A stretch of DNA of 32,154 bases from an uncultured Silvanigrella sp. (GTDB lineage Bacteria; Bdellovibrionota_B; Oligoflexia; Silvanigrellales; Silvanigrellaceae), in NCBI GenBank assembly GCA_903933385.1, contig CAIZJW010000296.1, positions 1 through 32,154 of the forward strand, in the 5' to 3' direction. The position numbers were made by a program, and so were the translations under genes. Under the pieces are notes generated by a model, which saw only the letters and a program-made list of their open reading frames with translations, was not told the DNA's origin and did no database searches. Below, in pieces: positions 8,149-16,477 of the stretch (position 1 is its first letter; each line of letters begins with the position of its first letter).

Positions 8149-9519
8149 CTATGAAACGTGAGACTGAAGTAGTTTTACAAGTGCTTTGTTTGCTGTGCGA
8201 ACTGAGGTTATCCAGCCCGAAAGCATCGTAACTCCCACCAAGAGAGCTCCGAGGAGAACACTGTGCATAGCGTTAATTTCAAGCACGACCTTGATTTGGG
8301 TGGAAATGCCAGGAACTTCAAAAAGAACTTCTGCACTGTTCACAGCAAGCGAAGTCAGCCAAGCAATAAGAAGACCTACTGGCAAACACAGGAGACCGAG
8401 CAGAGTACCTTCTTCTGAAAACATACGAATGATTTGATTTTGTCTAAAACCAAGTGCGCGCAGTGTTCCAATTTCTCGTGAACGCTCGAGAACGCTCATG
8501 GTCATAGTGTCCGAGACTGTGAGAGTTACAACGCAGATTGCAAGCGTGAGAAAAAACGACGACATAACGTAAATCAGGTTCATGAAACCAGCATAAAAAG
8601 GATTCACTGAAAACTCTTTATAGTGGTGTACTTCCAGGTCGAGATTTGCATTCCTCAGAGCCTCTGAGAGGCGCCGGGCTGCTGGTTCGGGTGGTGTGTT
8701 CCATGGTAAGAACAGGGAGATTTTGGTTGCGCCATCGGTTTCGTAGAGTTTTTGCAATGCATCTAGGGGAACGAGAGCAGCTGACTCCTCGAGAAGTTCA
8801 AGGCCACTCGAGTAAAATCCTACAATTTCTGCATCGACAGCTGAAAAATCGTTTTGAAAGGTACGTGCCGCAAGTTGTACATTAGAATCATCTGCAAGCC
8901 TGAGATGGAATCTCTGGTCGCTGCAGTCGTAAGTGTCTGATGTGCTGAATTGAGGAGGTGCATCTTCCTTGAGTGACTTGATTTTTGACTTACCAAGATT
9001 GCGAGCCACTTTGTGGGTGACAAGAATAGGAGTGATATTCTTGAACTCCCAAATTCCGCTTCCCCGGCGTGCTCGGAGCAACTCTGCTGAAAATTGGTTC
9101 ACACTCCAGTGATTCACCAAACGCTTCTCTAGGTCTTTTTCTGTTCCCGTGATTCGCACAGGCCAAGTTTTACAGCCATTTCCTATGAGCGAGAAACCTT
9201 GCAGACTTGTTCCTATACCCTCATTTTCTGGAAAGAGATTTTGCATTATTTCGCGGGTTTTGCCCTGTTCTTCGGGAGTGAGACTGTATTTTTTAGGTTT
9301 GAGTAGATGCTTCTCAACACCATCGGGCTTGAAAACAGAAAGCGTGCCCACATGGTTTAAGTAAATTGATGTAGCGCGGAAAAACTTCTCGATGCGGGTT
9401 ACGAATCCGCTTAAAAGAAGGAGACCTGCATATCCAAGTATAATGGCACTTGCTGTTGCCATGTTTCGTCGGCGATTTCGCCCGAGATTCTTGAACGCCA
9501 ATGCTAGGCGTGTCGACAT
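8149..9519 (-). CDS. FtsX/LolC-type ABC transporter permease (first of a pair)
   Basis: This 456-residue permease has the same layout as the next gene: an N-terminal membrane segment (residues about 22-40), a periplasmic domain (about 45-300), then three membrane segments. The coupling element is REIGTLRALGF with QNQIIRMFSEEGT, nearly the same as in its neighbour, so the two look like diverged paralogues that could form a LolC/LolE-style heterodimer. Periplasmic Cys116 and Cys199 may pair. The ATG has GGAG nine bases upstream. It is the first gene of the leftward run and shares a 195-bp divergent control region with the barrel gene. The LolC-like comparison concerns architecture only; I cannot tell from sequence whether the substrate is lipoprotein. 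Confidence 0.88.
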   Translation of the reverse strand: MSTRLALAFKNLGRNRRRNMATASAIILGYAGLLLLSGFVTRIEKFFRATSIYLNHVGTLSVFKPDGVEKHLLKPKKYSLTPEEQGKTREIMQNLFPENEGIGTSLQGFSLIGNGCKTWPVRITGTEKDLEKRLVNHWSVNQFSAELLRARRGSGIWEFKNITPILVTHKVARNLGKSKIKSLKEDAPPQFSTSDTYDCSDQRFHLRLADDSNVQLAARTFQNDFSAVDAEIVGFYSSGLELLEESAALVPLDALQKLYETDGATKISLFLPWNTPPEPAARRLSEALRNANLDLEVHHYKEFSVNPFYAGFMNLIYVMSSFFLTLAICVVTLTVSDTMTMSVLERSREIGTLRALGFRQNQIIRMFSEEGTLLGLLCLPVGLLIAWLTSLAVNSAEVLFEVPGISTQIKVVLEINAMHSVLLGALLVGVTMLSGWITSVRTANKALVKLLQSHVS

Positions 9520-9539
9520 ACCGTTTCACTCCGAGCGTT

Positions 9540-9545
9540 TATAAT
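9540..9545 (+). promoter_or_regulatory. candidate -10 box in the divergent permease/barrel control region
   Basis: TATAAT is a perfect -10 on the plus strand within the 195-bp divergent region. The best -35 look-alike, TCGACA at 9513-9518, is 21 bp away, which is too far. The assignment is weak, and the leader to the barrel gene would be about 165 bases. Confidence 0.25.
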
Positions 9546-9714
9546 GATGTTAGCAGGTTAAAGTAACGAGCTAAGGAAAATTTTGCATGAGCCAGAGTAG
9601 GCCTGACGCGCAGACCTTGAGAGCGACAAAATAGAGAGCCACGGGAGAAAATCTTTCAGCTGCTGGAGTTCTGCTCATTTGTTAGGATGCAACAATGGAA
9701 GAAGAGGAGGAGGA

Positions 9715-11274
9715 TTGTCCGTTTTTAGGCAGATAAAAACTTTGAAGTCGAGTTGCGTGCAATCACTATTGTGCGTAGCGGTGAGTTTTTCTGCTTTTGG
9801 AAACGATAATCTCGACCCATTTGCAAGCGAGATTCCCCCTGAGAAAATTGGCCGAACGGATATCAGTCCTGGAAACAGCGAATCTGAGCGATTGAACCTT
9901 CGTAAAGAAGATAAAACTCCTCCGAAGGCCCTTTCCCCGAATCAAAAGTCTGAGACTCTCAGGAAACCACCAGCAGCAAAAAAAATAATTAAAAAGAAAG
10001 AACCAATTCAAGAGAAACCGCCCGAACCTTCGTTTTTTCAGGGGCGAAGCGAATTGAAGGTTGAGGCGGGCTTAGAACACATCGCAACAGCGTCTTTTTT
10101 TCAGCCTTCTATTAATTTTTCTAAATATACTTCTGACCAGATTCTGGTGCCTTACTTGGCTCTTTCTGAACAACTCTACCCCAGCATAAAACTCTCAAGT
10201 GGAAAGAGCTTTTTGTTGAGTGCACGTCCGCGAATTTCCGTTTTGCATGAACGAGCTTCCAAAAGTAACAAGAAAGATCAGGTCGAAACAAATTTTGAAG
10301 CCAAGCCAGCTGAAATGTTTGCGGTACTTACGGCATCTTCGAGATTTTCTCTCACAGTTGGGAAACAAAATTTTCAGTGGGGACTTGCTGAAATGGCGAG
10401 CCCAAGCAATTGGCTTTTTAAAGCAAGAACAACAGCAAATTCGCTGATAAAAAATCCTCAGAGCGATGTTGAAACGCGCGATATCGTTCGAATTAATATG
10501 AGCGCAGGCCAGCGTTTCAACTTAGTTGCTATGGTTGAATACGAGGCAGAAAAGCAGAAATATCCTCGAATTTATAGCGGACGACGTGGGCTTCTCAAAC
10601 CAGAGATTTCCTGGAACAGTGGCGCTGATTTCGTAGGCCTGATTGTGGGAGGGGCCGAAACGCAGAGTTTTCCCTTTTTGGGTGAATACATGTCTGTGAC
10701 CTTGAGTGACGCCTTTACTTTCTATGCTGATGCAGCGCACAGTCAGGGAGGTGATGTGATAAAGCCAGTCCGACTTTCCTTGCCGGAAGTGCCATCAGAG
10801 CAACCAATTATTGTTTTTGATCAACCCTCATTAAATGAAGAAAAAATCAATCATGAGATTGTGGCTGGAATTCGCTACACCCATGAGAATGGCACTGAGT
10901 TGAGGGTCGAGGGTTATTTTAACTCTCTTGGCCTCACTGCAAGAGAAATTGCCGATGTAGCAATGTTGGAAGAAACATCCTCACAACTTGTTCCATTGTT
11001 TTTCGAGCCCGGTGCCGAATATCGTTCCCGGAGAGCGCTTTTGCTTGCAGCTCGTCGAAATGGTTTTGGATCACGCCGGAAATGGTCGGCTCTTTTTCGT
11101 TATCTCAAGCCTCTTGCAGATCCTTCCGGTGCCTATCTCGTTTATGGCGAGTATTCGTTTTCTGACAACGCTATCCTATTTTTTGCAGGAGGCGGGTATC
11201 ATGGGAAAATAATTTCAGAATCGGCCTTTGCGCAACGTTTGGCCTTTTCAGTGGGGCACAAGTATGTTTGGTGA
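9715..11274 (+). CDS. predicted outer-membrane beta-barrel protein of the divergent ABC cluster
   Basis: This is a protein of about 519 residues. A signal peptide (hydrophobic core near SLLCVAVSFSAFG) is followed by a Lys/Pro-rich linker with KKIIKKKEP, then about 400 residues of alternating hydrophobic strands typical of an outer-membrane barrel. It ends in the aromatic residues Tyr-Val-Trp. A segment VGKQNFQWGLAEMASPSNWL resembles the WG...P.N block of DUF1302-like porins seen next to LolA-like transport genes; this resemblance is from memory and not tested. I place the start at a TTG right after an AGGAGGAGGA ribosome site, rather than the upstream TTG of the ORF track. The last 11 bp overlap the ATPase gene, so the two are translationally coupled. 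A role as outer-membrane exit or receiver is inferred from context. Confidence 0.75.
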   Translation: MSVFRQIKTLKSSCVQSLLCVAVSFSAFGNDNLDPFASEIPPEKIGRTDISPGNSESERLNLRKEDKTPPKALSPNQKSETLRKPPAAKKIIKKKEPIQEKPPEPSFFQGRSELKVEAGLEHIATASFFQPSINFSKYTSDQILVPYLALSEQLYPSIKLSSGKSFLLSARPRISVLHERASKSNKKDQVETNFEAKPAEMFAVLTASSRFSLTVGKQNFQWGLAEMASPSNWLFKARTTANSLIKNPQSDVETRDIVRINMSAGQRFNLVAMVEYEAEKQKYPRIYSGRRGLLKPEISWNSGADFVGLIVGGAETQSFPFLGEYMSVTLSDAFTFYADAAHSQGGDVIKPVRLSLPEVPSEQPIIVFDQPSLNEEKINHEIVAGIRYTHENGTELRVEGYFNSLGLTAREIADVAMLEETSSQLVPLFFEPGAEYRSRRALLLAARRNGFGSRRKWSALFRYLKPLADPSGAYLVYGEYSFSDNAILFFAGGGYHGKIISESAFAQRLAFSVGHKYVW

Positions 11275-11944
11275 AACTCTTGTTGAGCTGAAATCAGTGC
11301 ATAAGTCGTACCAGCTTGGTAAAATGCTCACACCTGCGTTGCGCGGGGTTAATTTGAAGCTCAATGCAGGTGATTTTACTGCTGTGGTTGGTTCGTCTGG
11401 TTCTGGTAAAAGTACTTTGCTCAACATGGTTGGTTGCATTGATGTTCCAGATTCTGGGGAAGTCCTTTTGCAAGGACGTTCCATATTAAGCCTGAACGAC
11501 AATGAAAAAAGCGCACTGAGGAACGAGAAAATTGGCTTCATCTTCCAGACATTCAATCTGATCCCAGTCTTGAATGTCTACGAAAATGTCGATCTTCCCC
11601 TCACCATCCAAGATCAACTCGACAAAAATATGCGCGCTCAGCGTGTCTACGAAGCGCTCGATAGGGTTGGTTTAATGGAATTTCAAAAACACCTGCCCGA
11701 TCAACTTTCAGGCGGACAACGCCAGCGCGTTGCGATTGCGCGTGCGCTTGTGACGAAGCCATCTTTGGTTTTGGCCGACGAGCCCACTGCAAACCTTGAT
11801 TCTGTGACGGCGCATAAAATTATCGATCTCATGCTTGATATTAATTCTCGCACGGAAGTCACTTTTTTGTTTTCGACTCATGATGAAAAACTAATGGGAC
11901 GCGTGAAGAATGTCATCCGAATTCAGGATGGATTAATTGTCTGA
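11264..11944 (+). CDS. ABC transporter ATP-binding protein, LolD/MacB type
   Basis: This is a stand-alone ATPase of 226 residues. It has Walker [10 protein letters not shown], a Q-loop in [10 protein letters not shown], the signature [15 protein letters not shown], Walker [13 protein letters not shown] and an H-loop FSTHDEK. The FQTFNLIP segment and overall length are typical of ATPases that pair with FtsX-fold permeases (LolD, MacB, FtsE). I use the internal ATG at 11264, which matches the start of the conserved domain; this gives an 11-bp overlap with the barrel gene. No permease is on this strand, so its partners are very probably the two divergently encoded permeases at 6.8-9.5 kb. The LolA-like gene follows after 49 bp. 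Confidence 0.93.
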   Translation: MFGETLVELKSVHKSYQLGKMLTPALRGVNLKLNAGDFTAVVGSSGSGKSTLLNMVGCIDVPDSGEVLLQGRSILSLNDNEKSALRNEKIGFIFQTFNLIPVLNVYENVDLPLTIQDQLDKNMRAQRVYEALDRVGLMEFQKHLPDQLSGGQRQRVAIARALVTKPSLVLADEPTANLDSVTAHKIIDLMLDINSRTEVTFLFSTHDEKLMGRVKNVIRIQDGLIV

Positions 11945-11993
11945 GTTTGATGAGCATCTCGAAATTGAAATTCATCTGAAAAGGATTCTCAGC

Positions 11994-12761
11994 ATGGCAG
12001 CTTCAGCATTAACAAAGTGCTTGCGTGAAGGCAGTCCGTTGATAGCCGCAGTCGCTTCTTGTTTTTCCCCATTCGCTTTCGCTTCTCCTGTGGTCGACGA
12101 TCTAATGAAGGCCTCTGATCGATACCGTGGTGGTTTGGCTGTGGGCGTTACCTGGTCTATCACCATCAATTCGGTTGAGGATGGCGAAACAACCGTTTCC
12201 AAATACGACGTCCGCGCAAAAGGCTTCAATGCTCTGGCAGAGTGTGTGAATCCACCACGTTGTAAAGGAGAAGTGGTTCTCTTTAACAATAGGAATCTCT
12301 GGTTTTTAAAACCAGGGGTGAAAAAGCCAGTCGCTATTTCTGCACGCCAGCGTCTTTCGGGGCAGGCTGCGAACGGAGATATTGCCTCAACAAATTATGC
12401 ACGAGACTATGAAGCTTCATTTGACAAAGAAGTTATGATGGGCGGAACGGCCGCCTATCAACTGAATCTTAAGGCGCGCGACAAAAGTGTCACCTATGAC
12501 AAAATTCGTTATTGGATTTCAAAAGACAAGAAACTCGCACTGAAAGCTGAATTTCTGACTCTGAGCGGTGAGCTTTTTAAAAGCGCCATCTTTGAATATG
12601 GCAATAGCCTTGTGAGCGGCGGAAAAAAAATACCATTTGTGAGTCGGATGGTGATCGTGGATGCTGCATTCCCAGCAAACAAAACCATCATAAAATATGA
12701 ATCGCCGCGCGAGGAGTCGCACGACGATTCAATTTTCAACATCAATAATGTTGCGAGATAG
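11994..12761 (+). CDS. LolA-like outer-membrane lipoprotein-sorting family protein (periplasmic)
   Basis: This is a protein of 255 residues. A signal peptide ending near AFAS is followed by a single domain resembling the LolA_like family (PF17131 type), whose half-open beta-barrel binds a hydrophobic chain. Matching features are LWFLKPGVKKP, the SARQRLSG turn, the DIASTNYARDY block, and the paired strands around YDKIRYWISKDKKLALKAEF. The start is the ATG at 11994, with AAGGA eight bases upstream; the ORF-track TTG at 11937 would add a charged segment before the signal peptide. Relatives are commonly encoded beside ABC or RND exporters and a barrel, as here. It probably carries the transported substrate across the periplasm. 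It ends 2 bp from the convergent subtilase gene. Confidence 0.85.
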   Translation: MAASALTKCLREGSPLIAAVASCFSPFAFASPVVDDLMKASDRYRGGLAVGVTWSITINSVEDGETTVSKYDVRAKGFNALAECVNPPRCKGEVVLFNNRNLWFLKPGVKKPVAISARQRLSGQAANGDIASTNYARDYEASFDKEVMMGGTAAYQLNLKARDKSVTYDKIRYWISKDKKLALKAEFLTLSGELFKSAIFEYGNSLVSGGKKIPFVSRMVIVDAAFPANKTIIKYESPREESHDDSIFNINNVAR

Positions 12762-12763
12762 GC

Positions 12764-14164
12764 TCAAAGCCCGATGGGGAGTTCAGGAGCCCAGATAAGC
12801 GCTTCGTCTTCTGCGGAAATAACGCGCTCGTAGGGTGTTTCGAGATCTGCAATATCTTTGTTTGCTTGAATGATTGCTTGCGCCACCGTTGTTTTGAGCG
12901 AGAGCTCTGCCGCTTGGATTGCTCTGTCGCGGTTTACAATCCCAGAGCTTTTCACCTTATCAGCGAGCCAGTCGCGTTTGTCGACAGTACCCATGATGAT
13001 ACGCTTCAGATCATAGACACTGAGATCGGGATTGGCATCCTTGAGAGCAGCTGCAACCTGGGCGACGTAGGGTGTTGCTTGGCTTGTTCCACTCAAAATG
13101 AGCTCACCACCGCCTGGCATATCAGATGTAATGCCAACGCCAGGTGCCGCAACATCGACCATTTGCCGGCCATAACTTGAGAATTGAGCCAACTTCGCAC
13201 GGCCGAGTGTAGCGGCCACCGTAAGAGTGTTGGGTGCTTTCGCATTGGCGGGTGAGGTAGGCAGGACATCGTTGTCCGTGCCATCGTTTCCTGCCGCTAT
13301 CACAAACAATGTGTTGGGCGCGAGTGCAACCCACTTCTGCGCATTGTCACTGATACGCGCAACCAGAAATGAGGCGTAGCGAGTGGTTTCTTCTTCAGTT
13401 GGATCGCGGCGATAAACAGCCTTCAAAATAGGCTTCACAAGGTTAGCTGCAGCGGGCGTGCTGATGCCTAATGAGTAATTTGCTACGTCAGCTTTTTTGT
13501 CATCGAGGTACAAAGCAGCTTTTGTAAATTGCGTGCTTTGAACTTCAGCGAGTTTGGAAAGACCAGCTTTCAAACCAGCGTCGCGGACAACAGGCCAAAT
13601 TGTATCCCATACTTTAGAAAGAAACCGCGATGCCGCTCGCGCATTGTCGCGGAATCCATAGGTCGCGTTGGGTGCAAGTGGATTTTCGGTGGGAATCATT
13701 TTGATTCCCAGGATATCGGATTCAGGATTTTTTCTGGCTGTGATTCCCGCAACGTGTGTTCCGTGAACGAAGTTTCCGAAAATCCCAAGTTTCTTTCTAA
13801 ATTCCGGTTTTTCAAGGTTTTCTTTTAACCAAGTTTTATCTTCGTCGCTCGCAGTGCCTTCAAGAAGACGCTTCTGAATTTCAAAAAAACGTGGGGTTTC
13901 GGGTGGAAAGGTGTTCAAATATTTAGGATCCAAAAGAAGGCCATTATTTTCAACGAAATTCCAGCCGTTGAGGTCGTCGATATAGCCATCTTGCTCGTCG
14001 TCGAGGCCGTTGTTTGGAATCTCTCCAGGGTTGACCCACGCATGCTTTGAGAGATTGGGATGTTTGAAGTCGACTCCGGAGTCAACAACGCCAATCAATG
14101 ACGCCTCGGCTGAAAAGTTTACGGCGCCAAGAACCATAGCCAGTGCAAACGGCAGAACTCTCAT
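12764..14164 (-). CDS. subtilisin-like serine protease (S8 family), secreted
   Basis: This 466-residue protein has a signal peptide ending near residue 22 and then immediately the catalytic domain. The triad is intact: Asp28 in VVDSGVDFKHP, His134 in HGTHVAG and Ser361 in SGTSQATP, with the oxyanion Asn in AAGNDG. A calcium-loop-like stretch (NNGLDDEQDGYIDD) follows the Asp. Two things are odd. There is no inhibitor-type propeptide between signal and catalytic domain, and about 55 helix-rich residues are inserted between Asp and His. The ORF track begins 12 codons earlier, but the ATG at 14164 has AGGGAG seven bases upstream and gives a clean signal peptide. It is likely periplasmic or secreted. 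It sits convergent to the LolA-like gene and divergent from the histidine kinase; substrate unknown. Confidence 0.92.
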   Translation of the reverse strand: MRVLPFALAMVLGAVNFSAEASLIGVVDSGVDFKHPNLSKHAWVNPGEIPNNGLDDEQDGYIDDLNGWNFVENNGLLLDPKYLNTFPPETPRFFEIQKRLLEGTASDEDKTWLKENLEKPEFRKKLGIFGNFVHGTHVAGITARKNPESDILGIKMIPTENPLAPNATYGFRDNARAASRFLSKVWDTIWPVVRDAGLKAGLSKLAEVQSTQFTKAALYLDDKKADVANYSLGISTPAAANLVKPILKAVYRRDPTEEETTRYASFLVARISDNAQKWVALAPNTLFVIAAGNDGTDNDVLPTSPANAKAPNTLTVAATLGRAKLAQFSSYGRQMVDVAAPGVGITSDMPGGGELILSGTSQATPYVAQVAAALKDANPDLSVYDLKRIIMGTVDKRDWLADKVKSSGIVNRDRAIQAAELSLKTTVAQAIIQANKDIADLETPYERVISAEDEALIWAPELPIGL

Positions 14165-14354
14165 GGGGGAACTCCCTGCGAACAATGTGTGAGGCTTCAA
14201 GTGTGATGAACAATATCAAGAAATGTTGTTTTGGCAAGAGTATCTGCTTTGAAAGTCGGGGTTCTCAAGGTGGCGTAATGATGATTTAAATGAAGGATTG
14301 TTCGAGTTCCTGAATGTCTTGGCCGACTCCCCTCAAGACATGGGGAGAACGTGA

Positions 14355-16445
14355 ATGAATCAATCAAAAGAACCTAACTCGCCTCAATTCATGGGATATT
14401 TCAATCCCAGGCGCGAACCAGGAGGATATCTTCTCGTTCTTCTTTCGGCCTTAAGCTTTCTATTGTTCAGTGCGTATCTCATGAACAATTCTGCGGCGAC
14501 CTCTCAGAGCTTAAAACTTTCCTATATGAAAGAGCAGGTCGGTGTTGAGCTGAAGCCGCAAAATGCTCTCGTTCAACTGCGAGAAAAGAAATTTATCGAA
14601 ATTCCCGGTGAGCGCGGTGAGCTGGACCTTGGATATCTCAGAGAAGGTGTCTGGGTACTTATGGAGTTTAACAACCCAGCAGGTTCGAAGACTTCATCTT
14701 TCGTTCTGCAATTGCGTCACACATATATTAACGGGTCCGTGACGGAACTCACTGGTAGCGATGCTTCGCGTGGATATCAAACGGCGGGGCTTGGAGAAAC
14801 AATCCCTTTCACCGACAAACTCTTACCTAGGTCACAGCAGCTCAACGACGTCAGGCACGTTTCTTTTCCAATCAAAGTCGCGCCGGGTGAAACATACCGC
14901 GCGCTTGTGCGCTTGAAGGCTCATGTTATGAATGTGCCATTTTTGCTGCTCGATGAACGCATTTTTCTCAGCTCTGTGATTCGTGAGTTGGTTCCCATAG
15001 CAAGTTTGTTTGGTGGCTTAATTCTTCTTGCCCTCTACAATGGCATGGTTGGACTGGCTCGGAAGGAGTCGGAGTTTTTGTTTTATGGGGTTTACGTTGC
15101 ATCCATAGCGCTCATGGCTGCTTCCATCAATGGAACAGGTCATATGTTCCTTTGGCCTGATATGCTTTGGCTTCATTACAATTCAGCAAATATTCTTATC
15201 AATTTGGTCAGTTTAAGTTACATGGCATTTTCTTATGCTATTTTTAAGAAAACTCCCCTTGTCGGTGTTGAAAGAACTCTTTGGATTTTCTTTTCTTCGC
15301 TCTGTGTGATTGGTTTTGCATTGCAGGTTTTTGAGGGAGGATTTTTTGCTTCTATTCAAACAAACATAGCAGCTCTAGCAGCACTTTCGCTCGGAATATT
15401 TCGCGCGTGGCGAGCTCGCAAGCAATACGGCAGAATCGCGAATTTGTTTATCCTTTCTGAGGGTGTTTTATTTGCAGGCGCAGTTGCCTATTGTATAAAA
15501 ATGTTCGGTTGGCTGCCATCAACCTCATTTACTTTGAACATTGTCCTTGTGAGTGCAACGCTTGAAGCGATCCTTCTTTCCTTTGTGCTGTCGGAAAAAA
15601 TGCGTCGTACGATGGAAGAGAAGGAAGCTGTCCTTTCACAGCTCGAAAAGGCGCATGCTCATGTGGAAGCGAGCGTGCGCGACCGCACACTTGCACTTGC
15701 GGCTCGTTACACATCACACGAGGTTCTAAATCCTGTTTTTGCAATTCGCCTGAAGGCTGAACGTATTCGTGATGAGGTTCTTCTTGAAAATCAGAGCCAA
15801 GCGGCTTCCTTGTCGAGGGCTTCCGAACAAGTGATTCTCAAAGTAAATGAGATTTTCCAGCTCATCGATTCAATTATTCACACCATTCGTGCAATCAAAT
15901 CAATGTCGACTGATGGTCAGCGTGAAAAGGTGGTATCGGTCGATCTCCAGGCAGCCCTCGATGATGCTCTCAAGATGCTTGAGGTCAAGATGTTGCAGGT
16001 AAAATGCAATGTTGAAAGTGATTTTTCTCACGGCCGTTGGGTGTTGGCTCGCAGGAGTGACGTTGTTCAGGTTCTCACAAACTTAATTTCCAATTCGCTG
16101 GATGCTGTTGTGGGACAAGAAAAACCTTGGGTTCGCGTATCGAGTCGCGGAGCATCAATCCGCATTGAAAAAAGTGCTTTGCAACGAATTGAGGTCAGTG
16201 TCTACGACAGCGGAGCCGGACCATCGGAAGAAATTCGTGGTCAACTTTTCGACTCACCAGTAACAACGAAAGATGTTGATGCAGGGATGGGTCTTGGGTT
16301 GAGCTTTTGTCAACGACTCGTCGACCGCAATGGCGGTTCGATAGAATTCGATGAAAATAGCTCGGTCACCCGCTTTTGTTTTTCGCTTCCCCTAGCAGAT
16401 GCAGATGAAGAAAATATCTATCAACAATTTCGGAAGGCTGGTTAG
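14355..16445 (+). CDS. 7TMR-DISM sensor histidine kinase
   Basis: This 696-residue inner-membrane kinase has an N-terminal membrane segment (about 24-43), a periplasmic 7TMR-DISM extracellular domain (about 50-205), seven membrane segments (about 213-410), and a coiled coil. A kinase core follows. The H-box is TSHEVLNPVF with phospho-acceptor His455. The ATP-binding domain has the N-box NLISNSLDAV, DSGAGPS, and GMGLGLSFCQRLV. No receiver or Hpt domain is fused, and no response regulator gene lies nearby, so its partner must be elsewhere. Relatives sense carbohydrates or other small ligands through the extracellular domain. The start ATG has GGGAG seven bases upstream. It is divergent from the subtilase, with a 190-bp shared upstream region. 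Confidence 0.93.
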   Translation: MNQSKEPNSPQFMGYFNPRREPGGYLLVLLSALSFLLFSAYLMNNSAATSQSLKLSYMKEQVGVELKPQNALVQLREKKFIEIPGERGELDLGYLREGVWVLMEFNNPAGSKTSSFVLQLRHTYINGSVTELTGSDASRGYQTAGLGETIPFTDKLLPRSQQLNDVRHVSFPIKVAPGETYRALVRLKAHVMNVPFLLLDERIFLSSVIRELVPIASLFGGLILLALYNGMVGLARKESEFLFYGVYVASIALMAASINGTGHMFLWPDMLWLHYNSANILINLVSLSYMAFSYAIFKKTPLVGVERTLWIFFSSLCVIGFALQVFEGGFFASIQTNIAALAALSLGIFRAWRARKQYGRIANLFILSEGVLFAGAVAYCIKMFGWLPSTSFTLNIVLVSATLEAILLSFVLSEKMRRTMEEKEAVLSQLEKAHAHVEASVRDRTLALAARYTSHEVLNPVFAIRLKAERIRDEVLLENQSQAASLSRASEQVILKVNEIFQLIDSIIHTIRAIKSMSTDGQREKVVSVDLQAALDDALKMLEVKMLQVKCNVESDFSHGRWVLARRSDVVQVLTNLISNSLDAVVGQEKPWVRVSSRGASIRIEKSALQRIEVSVYDSGAGPSEEIRGQLFDSPVTTKDVDAGMGLGLSFCQRLVDRNGGSIEFDENSSVTRFCFSLPLADADEENIYQQFRKAG

Positions 16446-16450
16446 TTTTA

Positions 16451-16477
16451 GAATTGCGCAAGCCAATCTTTTTTTTT
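16451..16477 (+). terminator. weak intrinsic terminator after the histidine kinase
   Basis: GAATTG and CAATC can pair (five pairs with one bulged A) around a seven-base loop, followed by nine T residues. The stem is short, so this is tentative. It lies exactly between the convergent kinase and oxidoreductase genes. Confidence 0.35.
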
